From Roseibacillus sp. (GTDB lineage Bacteria > Verrucomicrobiota > Verrucomicrobiia > Verrucomicrobiales > Akkermansiaceae), in the NCBI GenBank assembly GCA_002686085.1, contig NZAC01000006.1, positions 1 to 47,976 on the forward strand: a stretch of DNA of 47,976 bases, read 5' to 3'. The notes beneath the pieces are model-generated. The model had not been told where the DNA came from. It ran no database searches and worked only from the letters and a program-made list of their open reading frames with translations. A program made the position numbers and the translations under genes. Shown piece by piece: positions 15,895 to 24,549 of the stretch (position 1 is the first letter of the stretch; every line of letters begins with the position of its first letter).

Positions 15895-17538
15895 ATGACA
15901 AGCCTGCGTAATTCCCCCAGCATCCGGGGGATGTCGATTGATTCTGCTGGTCCAGAGAAAGAGAAACGATCCGGTTGGCTCGACTGGATCGAGCGGGTGG
16001 GCAACCGCCTGCCCCACCCCATGACCCTCTTCATCGCCGGGACGGTCCTGATCCTGGTCCTGTCGCAGGTCGCAGACGTCGGAAACTGGTCCGCCGAGAA
16101 AACCGTGATGAAACTCAATGCCGAGGGAGTCAAGGTCAGGACGGTGGAGACCGTCACCGCTACCGGCCTGCTCGCCGGGGACGGAGCCTTCTGGGCCATC
16201 AAGAACATGGTAAAGAATTTCACCGAATTCGCCCCACTCGGGGTCGTCCTGGTCGGCATGCTCGGAATCGGGGTAGCGGAACGGAGCGGAGCCATTGGAG
16301 CCCTGCTCAAGGTTTGCATGCTGATTACCCCCGCACGCCTGCTGACCCCTTCCATGATCGTGATCGGGATCATGTCCTCCATGGCCCTCGACGCTGGTTA
16401 CGTGGTCCTTCCCCCAATTGCGGCAGCCCTCTACAAGTCAGTTGGTCGCTCCCCCCTGGTGGGACTTGCCGCCGTCTTTGTGGGCGTGTCGGCAGGCTTC
16501 AGCGCCAATCTCTTCATCACCGGACTGGATCCACTGCTGGCAGGCCTGAGTACAGAGGGAGCCCAGATCCTCGAAGCCGATCGCGATCCAGTAGCCCCCA
16601 CCGCCAACTGGTGGTTCATGATTGTCTCCACCTTCCTTCTCACCCTTGTCGGATGGGGAGTAACCGCCTGGTTTGTGGAACCACGCTACGCCCGGAACAG
16701 TCCGGATCAGGGCGGACCCACACCCCTTACCGAGGAGGACCTCCTGGCTCGCAAAATCACCCCCGGGGAACGCCGGGGCCTGAAGGCCGCCGGGGCGGTC
16801 TTCACCGTCTTTTTCGTCCTGCTCCTCCTTATGATCAACCCGGGAGGTCATCTTCCCTATGACCCTCCCCTCGCCGGTAATGACGGCCCCTTCCCGCGCT
16901 GGGTCGCCGCTATCGTCCCCCTGCTCTTCTTCTGCTTCCTGCTGCCGGGGCTGGCCTACGGGATCGCGGCCGGGGAAATCAAGCGCGACCACGACGTAGC
17001 CCACATGATGGGTAAGACCATGGCCGATATGGGTCCGTATATCGTCCTGGCCTTCTTCGCTGCCCAGTTCGTAGCCTACTTCAAGCACTCAAACCTCGGG
17101 GAGATGATGGCCCTTGCTGGTGGCCAGGCCCTGGCCTCCGCCTCCTTCCCGCCCTGGGCCCTCATCGCGGCCTTCATCCTCCTCGTCATGGTCGCCAACA
17201 TGTTCATCGGGTCAGCCTCGGCCAAGTATTCCTTCTTTGCCCCGGTCTTTATTCCCATGTTCATAACCGGAGCCTCCATCAGCCCGGAACTGACCCAGGC
17301 TGCCTACCGCGTCGGGGACTCCTGCAGTAACATCATCACCCCGCTGAACCCCTACATGGTAATCATCCTGGTCTTCATGCAGAAGTATATGCCCAAGGGT
17401 GGCATCGGGACCCTCATCGCCCTCATGCTTCCCTATGCACTCGTCTTTGCGGTGGTGTGGACCGGCCTGTTGATCTTCTGGATGTCCACCGGATTTGAGC
17501 TCGGGCCAGAGGGCCCGCTCTGGCACGGTCAACCGTGA
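15895..17538 (+). CDS. AbgT family transporter
   Basis: A 547-residue inner-membrane protein of the AbgT (p-aminobenzoyl-glutamate transporter) family. The family opening WLDWIERVGNRLPHP is followed by a first membrane span (MTLFIAGTVLILVLSQVA). Later come GVVLVGMLGIGVAERSGAIGALLK, MALDAGYVVLPPIAAALYKSVGRSPL and GVSAGFSANLFITGLDPLLAGLSTEGA, then the C-terminal DSCSNIITPLNPYMVIIL. About 11-13 spans and two re-entrant hairpins are expected. Family members import aminobenzoyl-glutamate or export sulfonamides. The next gene encodes a DUF885 metallopeptidase-like protein, which fits uptake followed by hydrolysis of a peptide-like substrate. Start 15895 has a Shine-Dalgarno (GAGGTG, 4 bases upstream of AGATG); an internal ATG at 15931 lacks one. 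It is divergent from the coiled-coil gene across about 205 bases. Confidence 0.93.
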   Translation: MTSLRNSPSIRGMSIDSAGPEKEKRSGWLDWIERVGNRLPHPMTLFIAGTVLILVLSQVADVGNWSAEKTVMKLNAEGVKVRTVETVTATGLLAGDGAFWAIKNMVKNFTEFAPLGVVLVGMLGIGVAERSGAIGALLKVCMLITPARLLTPSMIVIGIMSSMALDAGYVVLPPIAAALYKSVGRSPLVGLAAVFVGVSAGFSANLFITGLDPLLAGLSTEGAQILEADRDPVAPTANWWFMIVSTFLLTLVGWGVTAWFVEPRYARNSPDQGGPTPLTEEDLLARKITPGERRGLKAAGAVFTVFFVLLLLMINPGGHLPYDPPLAGNDGPFPRWVAAIVPLLFFCFLLPGLAYGIAAGEIKRDHDVAHMMGKTMADMGPYIVLAFFAAQFVAYFKHSNLGEMMALAGGQALASASFPPWALIAAFILLVMVANMFIGSASAKYSFFAPVFIPMFITGASISPELTQAAYRVGDSCSNIITPLNPYMVIILVFMQKYMPKGGIGTLIALMLPYALVFAVVWTGLLIFWMSTGFELGPEGPLWHGQP

Positions 17539-17581
17539 CGCAAGCTCAAGGACTGGATATCAGAGCCCTCTTCCTGAACGC

Positions 17582-19273
17582 ATGTCTGACCAAAAGTTCT
17601 ACAAATTCTTCGATGATTATCTCGAGGAACACCTTCGCCAGCATCCGGTCTACGCCAGCCAGCTGGGAGACCACCGCTACGATGACCAGATCGAAGACCT
17701 CTCCGTCGAGGCGCGACAGAACCGGACTGCACTGCAGCACGAGACGCTCGCGAGGCTCACATCCGAAATCAATCGTGACGATCTAAGCCGCTCCGCACAG
17801 ATCGATCTGGAGGTCTTTCGCCACCATCTCGAGGAGCAAAGCTGGCTGGCTGAACATATTCCAGCATTCGAGGAGGACCCCCGAACCTACAACCACTACC
17901 TGAGTGGCAGTGTCTACAGCCTGCTCACCCAGTCGAGCCTTCCCCACGAGGAAAACATCTCCAATGTCATCGCACGAATTCGGCAACTCCCGGAAGTAGT
18001 CACTGAGGCCCGACGCACCCTGACCAACCCTCCCCTGCCTGTCCTTGAGACCAGTATCAACCAGAACCGTGGGGTGATCGGTTTTTACGAGAAGGGCATC
18101 TACGAACTGGCGGGGGATTCCCCGCAATGCACAGAGCTGAAAAAGGTCGCCGACGACCTGCTCGTTCACCTGCGTGCCTATCAGGAGTTCCTTGAAACCG
18201 ACCTTCGCGCCCGGGCTGGAAGTGAATGGCGACTGGGCAAGGAGAAGTTCGACCGCAAACTACAGTTCGCCGCCAACGGCGACATTACCGCCGACGAGGT
18301 CCTCGCCCGCGCCGAGGACGAATTCCATCGTGTCACGGGTGAAATGTACGTCACTGCCCGGCAACTCTGGGGCAGATATCACCTCGGGACGCCCCTTCCT
18401 CCCGATGATGCAATTGGACGCCATGAGACGATCACCCGGGTGCTTGATGCGGTCGGCAGGGAACACGGCGAACCGGCAAACCTCCTCGCTGATGCCCGGG
18501 CTACAGTCGAGAAACTGAAGGACTTCATCGCAAAAAACGATATCCTGCGTCTGCCAGACCCTGACCGGTGTGAGTTGAGGGAAATGCCGGAGTTTCACCG
18601 CGGAAACTCCTTGGCATACATCCAGCCCGCTCCACCCCTCGACCCGGAAAACAGGACTATTTATGCGATCAGCCCCCCTCCCGCTGACTGGGATGCAGAC
18701 CGGGTGGAAAGTTTTCTGCAGGAATACAACCAGCACATGCTGCAGATCCTCACCATCCACGAGGCATACCCGGGCCACTATGTGCAACTCGCCTACCACA
18801 ATCGGGAGACCTCACCGGTTCGCCGCCTTCTACTTTCTGGCGTCTTCATTGAAGGGTGGGCCGTATACACTGAGCAAATGATGCTCGACCAGGGATATGG
18901 TGAAGGAGACCTCTCCCTGCGTCTGACACAGCTCAAGTTCTACCTCCGTGCAGTAGCTAATGCGATTCTCGATCACCGTATGCACTGCACCCGGATGAGC
19001 GACGACGAGGCTCTCGGCTTCCTGATGGATCAGTCCTTCCAGTCGGAGGGAGAGGCCCAGCTCAAGATCATCCGCTCCAAACAGTCTACCGTGCAATTGA
19101 GCACCTACTTCGTGGGACGCATGGCTCTGTATGATCTACGCCGCGAGATCCAGAGAGAACAAGGAGCCGAGTTCGATCTTGGACGCTACCATGAGGCCGT
19201 TCTTGCCCACGGTTCTCTACCAGTGAAATACCTCGGAGAACTAGTCAGGGAACGGCTTAGTAGTCCCCGCTAG
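17582..19273 (+). CDS. DUF885 family metallopeptidase-like protein
   Basis: A 563-residue DUF885 protein, a family related to M2/M3-type zinc peptidases. The zinc signature HEAYPGH (His393, Glu394, His399) and the downstream FIEGWAVYTEQ (Glu424 as probable third ligand) are both present, so it should be an active zinc hydrolase. There is no signal peptide, which implies cytoplasmic action, unlike many DUF885 lipoproteins. Start 17582 gives MSDQKFYKFFDDYLEEHLRQHP, the usual family opening; a longer in-frame start at 17495 would overlap the AbgT gene and add a non-conserved leader. It lies 43 bases after the AbgT transporter and is probably cotranscribed. Peptide or amide-conjugate hydrolysis of a compound brought in by AbgT is a reasonable inference. 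Confidence 0.9.
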   Translation: MSDQKFYKFFDDYLEEHLRQHPVYASQLGDHRYDDQIEDLSVEARQNRTALQHETLARLTSEINRDDLSRSAQIDLEVFRHHLEEQSWLAEHIPAFEEDPRTYNHYLSGSVYSLLTQSSLPHEENISNVIARIRQLPEVVTEARRTLTNPPLPVLETSINQNRGVIGFYEKGIYELAGDSPQCTELKKVADDLLVHLRAYQEFLETDLRARAGSEWRLGKEKFDRKLQFAANGDITADEVLARAEDEFHRVTGEMYVTARQLWGRYHLGTPLPPDDAIGRHETITRVLDAVGREHGEPANLLADARATVEKLKDFIAKNDILRLPDPDRCELREMPEFHRGNSLAYIQPAPPLDPENRTIYAISPPPADWDADRVESFLQEYNQHMLQILTIHEAYPGHYVQLAYHNRETSPVRRLLLSGVFIEGWAVYTEQMMLDQGYGEGDLSLRLTQLKFYLRAVANAILDHRMHCTRMSDDEALGFLMDQSFQSEGEAQLKIIRSKQSTVQLSTYFVGRMALYDLRREIQREQGAEFDLGRYHEAVLAHGSLPVKYLGELVRERLSSPR

Positions 19274-19277
19274 CTCC

Positions 19278-19306
19278 AAAAAAAGGCTCCCCTGAGGGAG
19301 CCTTTA
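19278..19306 (-). terminator. Rho-independent terminator for the FKBP gene
   Basis: A perfect 10-bp stem, AAAGGCTCCC (19282-19291) with GGGAGCCTTT (19296-19305), closes a CTGA loop. Read on the minus strand, the stem is followed by a run of T (seven A on the plus strand ending at the stem), which is the classical intrinsic terminator layout for the FKBP gene ending at 19329. On the plus strand it lies just after the DUF885 stop at 19273 and may also stop that transcript, but with a weaker tract. This is the clearest terminator in the window. Confidence 0.85.
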
Positions 19307-19328
19307 GGAAAAATGGGTATGATGAAGA

Positions 19329-20045
19329 CTACTTCTTCTCTTCCTGCCCCTTGATCGAGAGCAGTTCTACTTCAAAGATCAGAGTGGAATTCGGTCCGAT
19401 ATCCCGCCCGGCCCCCGACTTTCCGTAGGCCAGATCTGCCGGGATGAAGAGCTTGTATTTAGCCCCGACCTCCATGAGCTGGAGCGCCTCGGTCCAACCC
19501 GCAATCACACCATTGACAGGAAACGTAGCAGGGGTTTTCCGGTCGACTGAGCTATCGAAAACCGCCCCGTCAATCAGAGTCCCATGATAGTGAACTGTGA
19601 CCGTATCAAGGGGAGTCGGCTTTGCCCCCTTGCCCGCCGAAATCACTTCATACTGAAGTCCTGACTTGGTCACCTTGACTCCCTCTCGCTTCTTGTTGTC
19701 CGCAAGGAACTTGGTCCCCGCTGCGAGGTTTTCTGCTGAAGCCGAAGCCGCCTTGGCCTCTGCCTGCTTTTGCATTTCAGCCTGAAATGTCTCCATAATC
19801 TTTACTGCATCAGCTTCCGAGATTTTTGAATCTTTCCCGGTGAGACCCTCACGCAGGCCCATGACAAGATTTTCGACATTCAGTTTTATTCCGTCCCGAT
19901 TGATTGTCTCCCCGATATTGCGTCCAATCAGGTAGGAGGCCTTGTCACGGTCGGATTCCAGTTTTGGTTCTTCTGCCTGAACCGACGTGGCGACGAAAGC
20001 CAACAGGAGTGAGGCAGCAGTGGCGTGCTTGAGCATGAAACGCAC
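19329..20045 (-). CDS. Exported FKBP-type peptidyl-prolyl cis-trans isomerase
   Basis: A 238-residue protein with a signal peptide (about 1-24, cleavage at SVQA/EEP), an N-terminal dimerisation domain (FKBP_N, about 30-120, starting DKASYLIGRNIGETINRDG) and a C-terminal FKBP catalytic domain (about 135-232). Catalytic-domain marks are VTVHYHGTLIDGAVFDSS, VIAGWTEALQLMEVGAKYKLFIPADLAYG and LIFEVELLSI. This is the FkpA/Mip-like periplasmic layout, which assists folding of exported proteins. That suits an organism that secretes many large multidomain proteins. It stands alone, with a divergent 83-base gap to the FMN reductase gene and a strong terminator downstream. Confidence 0.94.
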   Translation of the reverse strand: MRFMLKHATAASLLLAFVATSVQAEEPKLESDRDKASYLIGRNIGETINRDGIKLNVENLVMGLREGLTGKDSKISEADAVKIMETFQAEMQKQAEAKAASASAENLAAGTKFLADNKKREGVKVTKSGLQYEVISAGKGAKPTPLDTVTVHYHGTLIDGAVFDSSVDRKTPATFPVNGVIAGWTEALQLMEVGAKYKLFIPADLAYGKSGAGRDIGPNSTLIFEVELLSIKGQEEKK

Positions 20046-20092
20046 CCTTGGCCCGGAAATGGCAAAGTCAACTCATTCCTACCCACAGAGCA

Positions 20093-20120
20093 TTGAAACG
20101 TGCGGAGAATTATTGATACT
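20093..20120 (+). promoter_or_regulatory. Possible sigma70-type promoter for the FMN reductase gene
   Basis: TTGAAA (20093-20098) and GATACT (20115-20120) are separated by 16 bases and match five and four positions of the -35 and -10 consensus. Transcription would begin only a few bases before the ATG at 20129, and no Shine-Dalgarno is visible, so the message would be leaderless or nearly so. This is sequence resemblance only. Confidence 0.3.
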
Positions 20121-20128
20121 CAGATCAG

Positions 20129-20659
20129 ATGAAGATCCTGATTGTCTCCTGCAGCCTGCATCCAGAAAGCCGTAGCCGTTGTCTCGCCGGCGAACTGGAG
20201 TCCATCTGGCGAGCGTATGACCGGGCGGAAATATCCTCTCTCGACCTGCGGGATCTGAACTTGCCGATCTGCGATGGAACTTCCGCCTATGGGCATCCTG
20301 ATACGGCGATATTGCAAGAGCGCTTTACCAATGCGGACGCCGTGGTATTTGCCGTCCCGATTTACAATTACGACATTAACGCTGCCGCAAAGAATGCCAT
20401 CGAGCTCGCGGGACGCCAACTCACAGGTAAAGTCGCCGGCTTTCTCTGCTCAGCCGGAGGAGAGCGAAGTTACATGTCGGTAATGGCGGCGGCCAACAGT
20501 CTCATGCTCGACTTCCGAACTATTATTCTACCTAGGTTCGTCTACGCAGGGAAAGGGGAGATCTCTGACGCGGGTGAACTCAACAAGGATATCCGTGAGA
20601 GAGTTGCTCAATTCGGGGAGGAGTTCCTTCACCTCGCGGAGGCACTACACTCGGCCTAG
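20129..20659 (+). CDS. NADPH-dependent FMN reductase-like flavoprotein
   Basis: A 176-residue flavodoxin-fold protein of the NADPH-dependent FMN reductase/azoreductase-like family. The N-terminal strand and phosphate loop MKILIVSCSLHPESRSRCLA fit the FMN phosphate site (usual pattern GSxRxxS, here CSLHPESRS). AVVFAVPIYNYDINAAAKNAIELAG matches the family's flavin-contact PxYNxxxPxxLKNAID region, but PGVLKNAID is replaced by INAAAKNAIELA. GKVAGFLCSAGGERSYMSV is the usual third motif. It should be a cytoplasmic flavin or quinone reductase; the physiological acceptor is unknown. It lies 17 bases upstream of the DUF1501 gene and is probably cotranscribed with it. Confidence 0.88.
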   Translation: MKILIVSCSLHPESRSRCLAGELESIWRAYDRAEISSLDLRDLNLPICDGTSAYGHPDTAILQERFTNADAVVFAVPIYNYDINAAAKNAIELAGRQLTGKVAGFLCSAGGERSYMSVMAAANSLMLDFRTIILPRFVYAGKGEISDAGELNKDIRERVAQFGEEFLHLAEALHSA

Positions 20660-20676
20660 ATATTATCCTCCGCCAC

Positions 20677-22071
20677 ATGCGTATCGATCTGTCAGCTATC
20701 GCACGTCGCGAAATGCTCGTCCGTTCCTCGCTGGGATTCGGGTCTCTCGCATGCAGCGCCTTGCTCGATAAGGCCAGGGCCGGGGGCATGATCGAGCGGC
20801 ACCTCACGCCAAAGGCGCGCAATATCATATTCCTGTTCATGGAGGGGGGCGTGTCCCAGGTAGACTCCTTCGACTACAAGCCCATGCTCGAGAAGCACCA
20901 CGGCAAAGACCCCTACAAGGAAATCGGACAGATTGAAAAAACGCAGTTCGAGTCCATCGGCAAGGTCTTCAAATCTCCCTGGGCTTTCAGGAGGCGAGGT
21001 CAAACTGGAGCCTGGGTTAGCGACCTCTTTCCCAAAGTATCCGAAGTAGCGGACGAGCTCTGCATCGTTAAATCGATGACCTCGCGCTTTCCCGAACACA
21101 CCAGTGCTAACTTCTTTCTACACAGCGGAACCGGTCTTCAGGGAAGACCCAGTATGGGCGCGTGGGCCAGTTACGGACTTGGAAGCGACAACGATAATTT
21201 ACCCGGCTACGTGGTTCTCAATGGGGGCCAGATCCCCTCAGGAGGTCTCGATTGCTTCAGCAACGGCTTTCTGCCAGCAACTGCCCGGGGAAGTCTCCTC
21301 AATGCGATCGGTGCTCCTCTTGCCAACATCACCTCCAACGAACGTAGTGCCCATTCGCAGGCCCTAAAGAGACGATTAATCGGCCATCTCAACCAGCAAG
21401 TCCCGGAAATGTCGCCAGAGCTGGAGGCTGCCATTGCCAACTATGAACTCGCCGCCCGCATGCAGCTTGCGGTTCCCGAGGTTATGTCGCTGGAGGGAGA
21501 ACCTCAGTCCATCCGGCGCCTCTATGGCCTGAATGCCGACTACCCACACACTCAGACTTACGCCCGGCAATGCATTATCGCCCGCAGACTCGTAGAACGG
21601 GGAGTCCGCTTTGTTGAGCTCACCATTCCAATGGTCAACGGCTTTCAACGCTGGGATGCCCACGGCGATATCGTCAGGAACCATGGCGACAACGCCCGGG
21701 CAGTAGACCAGCCGATCGCCGCCCTATTGCGAGACCTCCGGAGTCGTGGAATGCTCGATGAGACCCTCGTCCTCTGGTCAGGCGAATTCGGTCGCACGCC
21801 TTTCGCACAGGGAGGGTCCGGTCGAGATCACAATGAGCACGGCTTCAGCCTCTGGATGGCAGGAGGAGGCATCAGGCCGGGCATGTCTTACGGAGAGACG
21901 GATCCATGGGGCTACAAGGCTGTCTCGGGGCGCTTGGAGATACATGATCTACACGCCACTCTCCTCCACCTCCTCGGAGTGGACCATGAAGCCTTTACTC
22001 ATCGATTTGGGGGACGGGACATCCGTCTCACCGATGTTCACGGCCGGGTTGTGAAAGAACTGCTGGCCTGA
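20677..22071 (+). CDS. DUF1501 domain-containing exported protein
   Basis: A 464-residue DUF1501 protein, a family with an alkaline-phosphatase-like fold abundant in Planctomycetota and Verrucomicrobiota and usually paired with DUF1549/DUF1553 or DUF1592-type proteins. The N-terminus has a twin-arginine-like ARREMLVRSSLGFGSLACSALL, so Tat export is likely. Family marks are NIIFLFMEGGVSQVDSFDYKP, SDLFPKVSEVADELCIVKSM, NFFLHSGTGLQGRPSMGAW, the late WSGEFGRTPFAQGGSGRDHNEHGFSLWMAGGG, and the closing DLHATLLHLLGVDHEAFTHRFGGRDIRLTD. The D/H/E-rich GRDHN and HATLLHLLG regions would be the metal or active-site area by analogy. No DUF1549/1553 partner is adjacent, which is unusual. It ends 14 bases from a convergent gene. 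Confidence 0.92.
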   Translation: MRIDLSAIARREMLVRSSLGFGSLACSALLDKARAGGMIERHLTPKARNIIFLFMEGGVSQVDSFDYKPMLEKHHGKDPYKEIGQIEKTQFESIGKVFKSPWAFRRRGQTGAWVSDLFPKVSEVADELCIVKSMTSRFPEHTSANFFLHSGTGLQGRPSMGAWASYGLGSDNDNLPGYVVLNGGQIPSGGLDCFSNGFLPATARGSLLNAIGAPLANITSNERSAHSQALKRRLIGHLNQQVPEMSPELEAAIANYELAARMQLAVPEVMSLEGEPQSIRRLYGLNADYPHTQTYARQCIIARRLVERGVRFVELTIPMVNGFQRWDAHGDIVRNHGDNARAVDQPIAALLRDLRSRGMLDETLVLWSGEFGRTPFAQGGSGRDHNEHGFSLWMAGGGIRPGMSYGETDPWGYKAVSGRLEIHDLHATLLHLLGVDHEAFTHRFGGRDIRLTDVHGRVVKELLA

Positions 22072-22084
22072 ATTGTGAGGAGTC

Positions 22085-22573
22085 CTACTCCGAACGCCTT
22101 ACCAGAGTGATTTTTCCCTCGTCGCCTGTGGTAACATTCTTGAGACCTACGATGAGCTTATCATTCTCAATCTGGTGACTCACCTTGACAGTCTCTTCTT
22201 TCTTATCACTGTCCACGCTCTTCAGGGTCAGCGTCGCTACTCCACCTTCGTCTGCCCATTGGCCCATACCCACGCCGCCATTTTCGTCGGCGCTTACGTG
22301 CATCACCTCTCCACTCTCAGGATCTACCGCGATCAGGCCTTCCGAATTGTCACCCGGCACCTTGATACTGAGACCCAGAACCCGGTCCTCAATCCGCCAG
22401 GTATAGGTGAGAGAGATCGCTTGGCCGTTGGTATCCTGGTCTACCCAGGTTCCGATCAGGGTTCCCAACCCGGCACTCTCAAGAATTTCTGCAAGATTTT
22501 CGGCTCGCGAGGATGCTCCAGAAATCAGGAACATGGCGGAAAGAACAAGGGCAAAAAGGGTGCTGTTTTTCAT
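22085..22573 (-). CDS. Small secreted beta-rich protein of unknown function
   Basis: A 162-residue protein with a good signal peptide (MKNSTLFALVLSAMFLISGASSRAE). The mature part (LIGTWVDQDTNGQAISLTYTWRIEDRVLGLSIK onward) alternates short polar and hydrophobic strands, with a GTW at the first strand as in lipocalin-like or DUF1579-like barrels. I do not recognise a family. ATG at 22573 was chosen because it begins the signal peptide; the in-frame codon at 22609 adds 12 non-signal residues. It precedes nothing on its strand except the convergent DUF1501 gene, and follows the symporter gene by 43 bases on the same strand, so they may share a transcript. Confidence 0.75.
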   Translation of the reverse strand: MKNSTLFALVLSAMFLISGASSRAENLAEILESAGLGTLIGTWVDQDTNGQAISLTYTWRIEDRVLGLSIKVPGDNSEGLIAVDPESGEVMHVSADENGGVGMGQWADEGGVATLTLKSVDSDKKEETVKVSHQIENDKLIVGLKNVTTGDEGKITLVRRSE

Positions 22574-22616
22574 CGCAAACCAGGTACACCCTGCCCTCTG
22601 GTGAATCAAGCTCCCG

Positions 22617-23618
22617 TTACTCGGAAAGAGTAGAATTTTTTACCCCCACACGCTCCTGTTCTTCGGGCGGGCGAGACCGCCACAAACTAGCCAGTATGCT
22701 CCCTATCAGGCAGTGGTAGAGAGCAGAAATCGCGCATACCATGGCCGCTCCGGGCTGGGCCGCAAAATGAACCTTGGCCAAGGTCGCCCCGAGGCCGGAA
22801 TTCTGCATTCCTACTTCGATGGAGACCGTCCTCCGCTCCTTTTCACCTAGGCGGAGGAGACGAGCCCAGAGGTAGCCCATCACAAATCCAGCAACGTGAA
22901 GAACAAAGACCGCAAGAAGTAACATGTTGAGATTTTCGAGGATGCGCTCCTTGTTGCCCCCAACAATCCCGCCGACAATGAGAACGATCACCGCAATGGA
23001 TAAAAGCGGCGAAACCTCTCCTGCCACCTTCCGGGCTTTTAACCCGAGAATACGGTTGAGAACCAGTCCTGCCACTACCGGCACCAGCACTACCGCCAGC
23101 ATCGCCTTTAGCATCGCCCACGCATCGACAGGAATGGGAACTGCCAGAGATGCATAGCCTTTGGTCAGATAGGGTGTCAGAGCAATCGCAAGCAGGGTTG
23201 AGCACATCGTCATCAGAACACTGAGAGCGACATTGGCCCGAGCAAGATAACTCACGACATTGGAGGCGGTTCCTCCGGGACAACAAGCCACGAGGATAAG
23301 TCCAAGTTTAAATTCGTCATCAAGCCCAAAGAGAGTAGCAACTCCCCACCCGAGGAATGGCATGATGAGAAATTGAGCCAGCACTCCGATGACCACCGCC
23401 CGCGGAACAGAAAGGGCCTGCTTCACGTCATTAAAACTCAGGGTCAATCCCATACCCAGCATGATCACTCCAAGCCCGAGAGGAACCAGCTTGAGGTCTG
23501 TTCCCGGAAAGGTCTCCCTGACGAACCATGTGAAATGAGCGGGATATATCCACGCCCACACGGTCCCGAGTAGGGTCCAGAGCCAGAAGAGCCTTGCTGC
23601 CGTTCTTACCAACCGCAT
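22617..23618 (-). CDS. Bile acid:sodium symporter family transporter
   Basis: A 333-residue, roughly ten-span inner-membrane transporter of the bile acid:sodium symporter (BASS) family. The sequence shows GLGVIMLGMGLTLSFNDVKQ, the sodium-site signature CCPGGTASNVVSYLARANVALSV in the fourth-span crossover, and VGMQNSGLGATLAKVHF in the ninth-span region. Bacterial members carry bile acids, pantoate, sulfated or organic anions; the substrate here is open. It begins with MRLVRTAARLFWLW, and the 78 bases upstream to the point where the opposite-strand frame opens contain no other gene. Confidence 0.93.
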   Translation of the reverse strand: MRLVRTAARLFWLWTLLGTVWAWIYPAHFTWFVRETFPGTDLKLVPLGLGVIMLGMGLTLSFNDVKQALSVPRAVVIGVLAQFLIMPFLGWGVATLFGLDDEFKLGLILVACCPGGTASNVVSYLARANVALSVLMTMCSTLLAIALTPYLTKGYASLAVPIPVDAWAMLKAMLAVVLVPVVAGLVLNRILGLKARKVAGEVSPLLSIAVIVLIVGGIVGGNKERILENLNMLLLAVFVLHVAGFVMGYLWARLLRLGEKERRTVSIEVGMQNSGLGATLAKVHFAAQPGAAMVCAISALYHCLIGSILASLWRSRPPEEQERVGVKNSTLSE

Positions 23619-23870
23619 TGGGGCCGAGACTCCTGTAATTTTGGCGTAAGGTCACGAACCGTTTTCTGTTCCGATGGGCAGATCCCCCGTGGGCTATTGT
23701 CCTGCGATACCGGGACGGGCTGCTACCCAAAACTTCGGTCCCTCTTCGAGATCCGGATTCGCTGCTATTGGCTCAGCATTCTTTTTCCCACCTTGGGGTG
23801 GACGATTCTTGTGGGCGACCAGCTACAAGTAGATTGCATTGCCTCTGACAGACCTTCAGATTCTCCTCCG

Positions 23871-24536
23871 TTGGATCTTCAATTCCCCATCACCCAGATT
23901 GCCCTCGATTACCAGTCAACCTCGGAAGCCCTCGAAATGGCTGCCATCGCGGTAGAGGCGGGCTTCGACTGGCTGGAAATCGGCACTCCTCTGGTCACCT
24001 GTCAGGGACTTGCGCCTGTGCGCGCCGTGGTCGACGCCTTCCCCTCCATACCAGTCGTTGTTGACTATAAAACCATGGATGGAGGTAGCCGTAATGTCCG
24101 ACACACTAAAGAAGAGGGCGCCCGAATAATGACGGTCTGTGGCAACGCCTCCGACGCTACGGTGCTCTCGGCGATTAGCGCAGGCAAGGAGCTCGGCATC
24201 GGGGTGGTCGTAGACACCATCGGCGCTGTAGACAAGCCCTCACGAGCGAGGCAGTGCCACATGTGGGGAGCAGACCTCGTTTACCTTCACTACAGCGCGG
24301 ATGAACGAAGTGCAGACCCAAACCGGGATTCCATCCAGTGGCTCTCCGCCACCCTTGATGCCACTTCCGGGCCGGTCGGCGTGTCAACCTTTGGGGTGAC
24401 TGATGCCGTTCAAGCCGCGCGCATGGGAGCAGATTACTTTATCATCGGGCATCCACTCACCGCAGCCAAGGATCCTCACTCCGCTCTCAAAAACTACGTA
24501 GAAGAAGTGAAGGGCAACTACCGCTCCCGTCACTGA
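23871..24536 (+). CDS. 3-hexulose-6-phosphate synthase / 3-keto-L-gulonate-6-phosphate decarboxylase family protein
   Basis: A beta/alpha barrel of the orotidine-phosphate decarboxylase suprafamily. The metal and catalytic motif DYKTMD (DxKxxD) follows VVV in the third strand. EIGTPLVTCQGL is the usual second strand, MTVCGNASDATV the fourth, and GVSTFGVTDAV plus DYFIIGHPLTAAKDP form the phosphate-binding end. Members either condense formaldehyde with ribulose 5-phosphate or decarboxylate 3-keto-gulonate 6-phosphate; no phosphohexuloisomerase gene is nearby, so formaldehyde fixation is not supported. The start is uncertain: no ATG fits. TTG at 23871 gives 221 residues, the normal family length. 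GTG at 23811, preceded by a GGGGTGGA, would add 20 residues. The reading frame is open from 23697. It is followed 13 bases later by a zinc dehydrogenase, so a shared sugar or sugar-acid route is likely. Confidence 0.85.
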   Translation: MDLQFPITQIALDYQSTSEALEMAAIAVEAGFDWLEIGTPLVTCQGLAPVRAVVDAFPSIPVVVDYKTMDGGSRNVRHTKEEGARIMTVCGNASDATVLSAISAGKELGIGVVVDTIGAVDKPSRARQCHMWGADLVYLHYSADERSADPNRDSIQWLSATLDATSGPVGVSTFGVTDAVQAARMGADYFIIGHPLTAAKDPHSALKNYVEEVKGNYRSRH

Positions 24537-24549
24537 CTTTTGTCCTGTC

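Noticed and set aside
22079-22091. GGAGT-CCT-ACTCC hairpin between convergent genes
   Set aside because: Only a 5-bp stem, no T tract, and it overlaps a stop codon; too weak to call a terminator.
23871-24536. Formaldehyde-fixing ribulose monophosphate pathway
   Set aside because: Only one HPS-like gene; no phosphohexuloisomerase or methanol/formaldehyde gene nearby.
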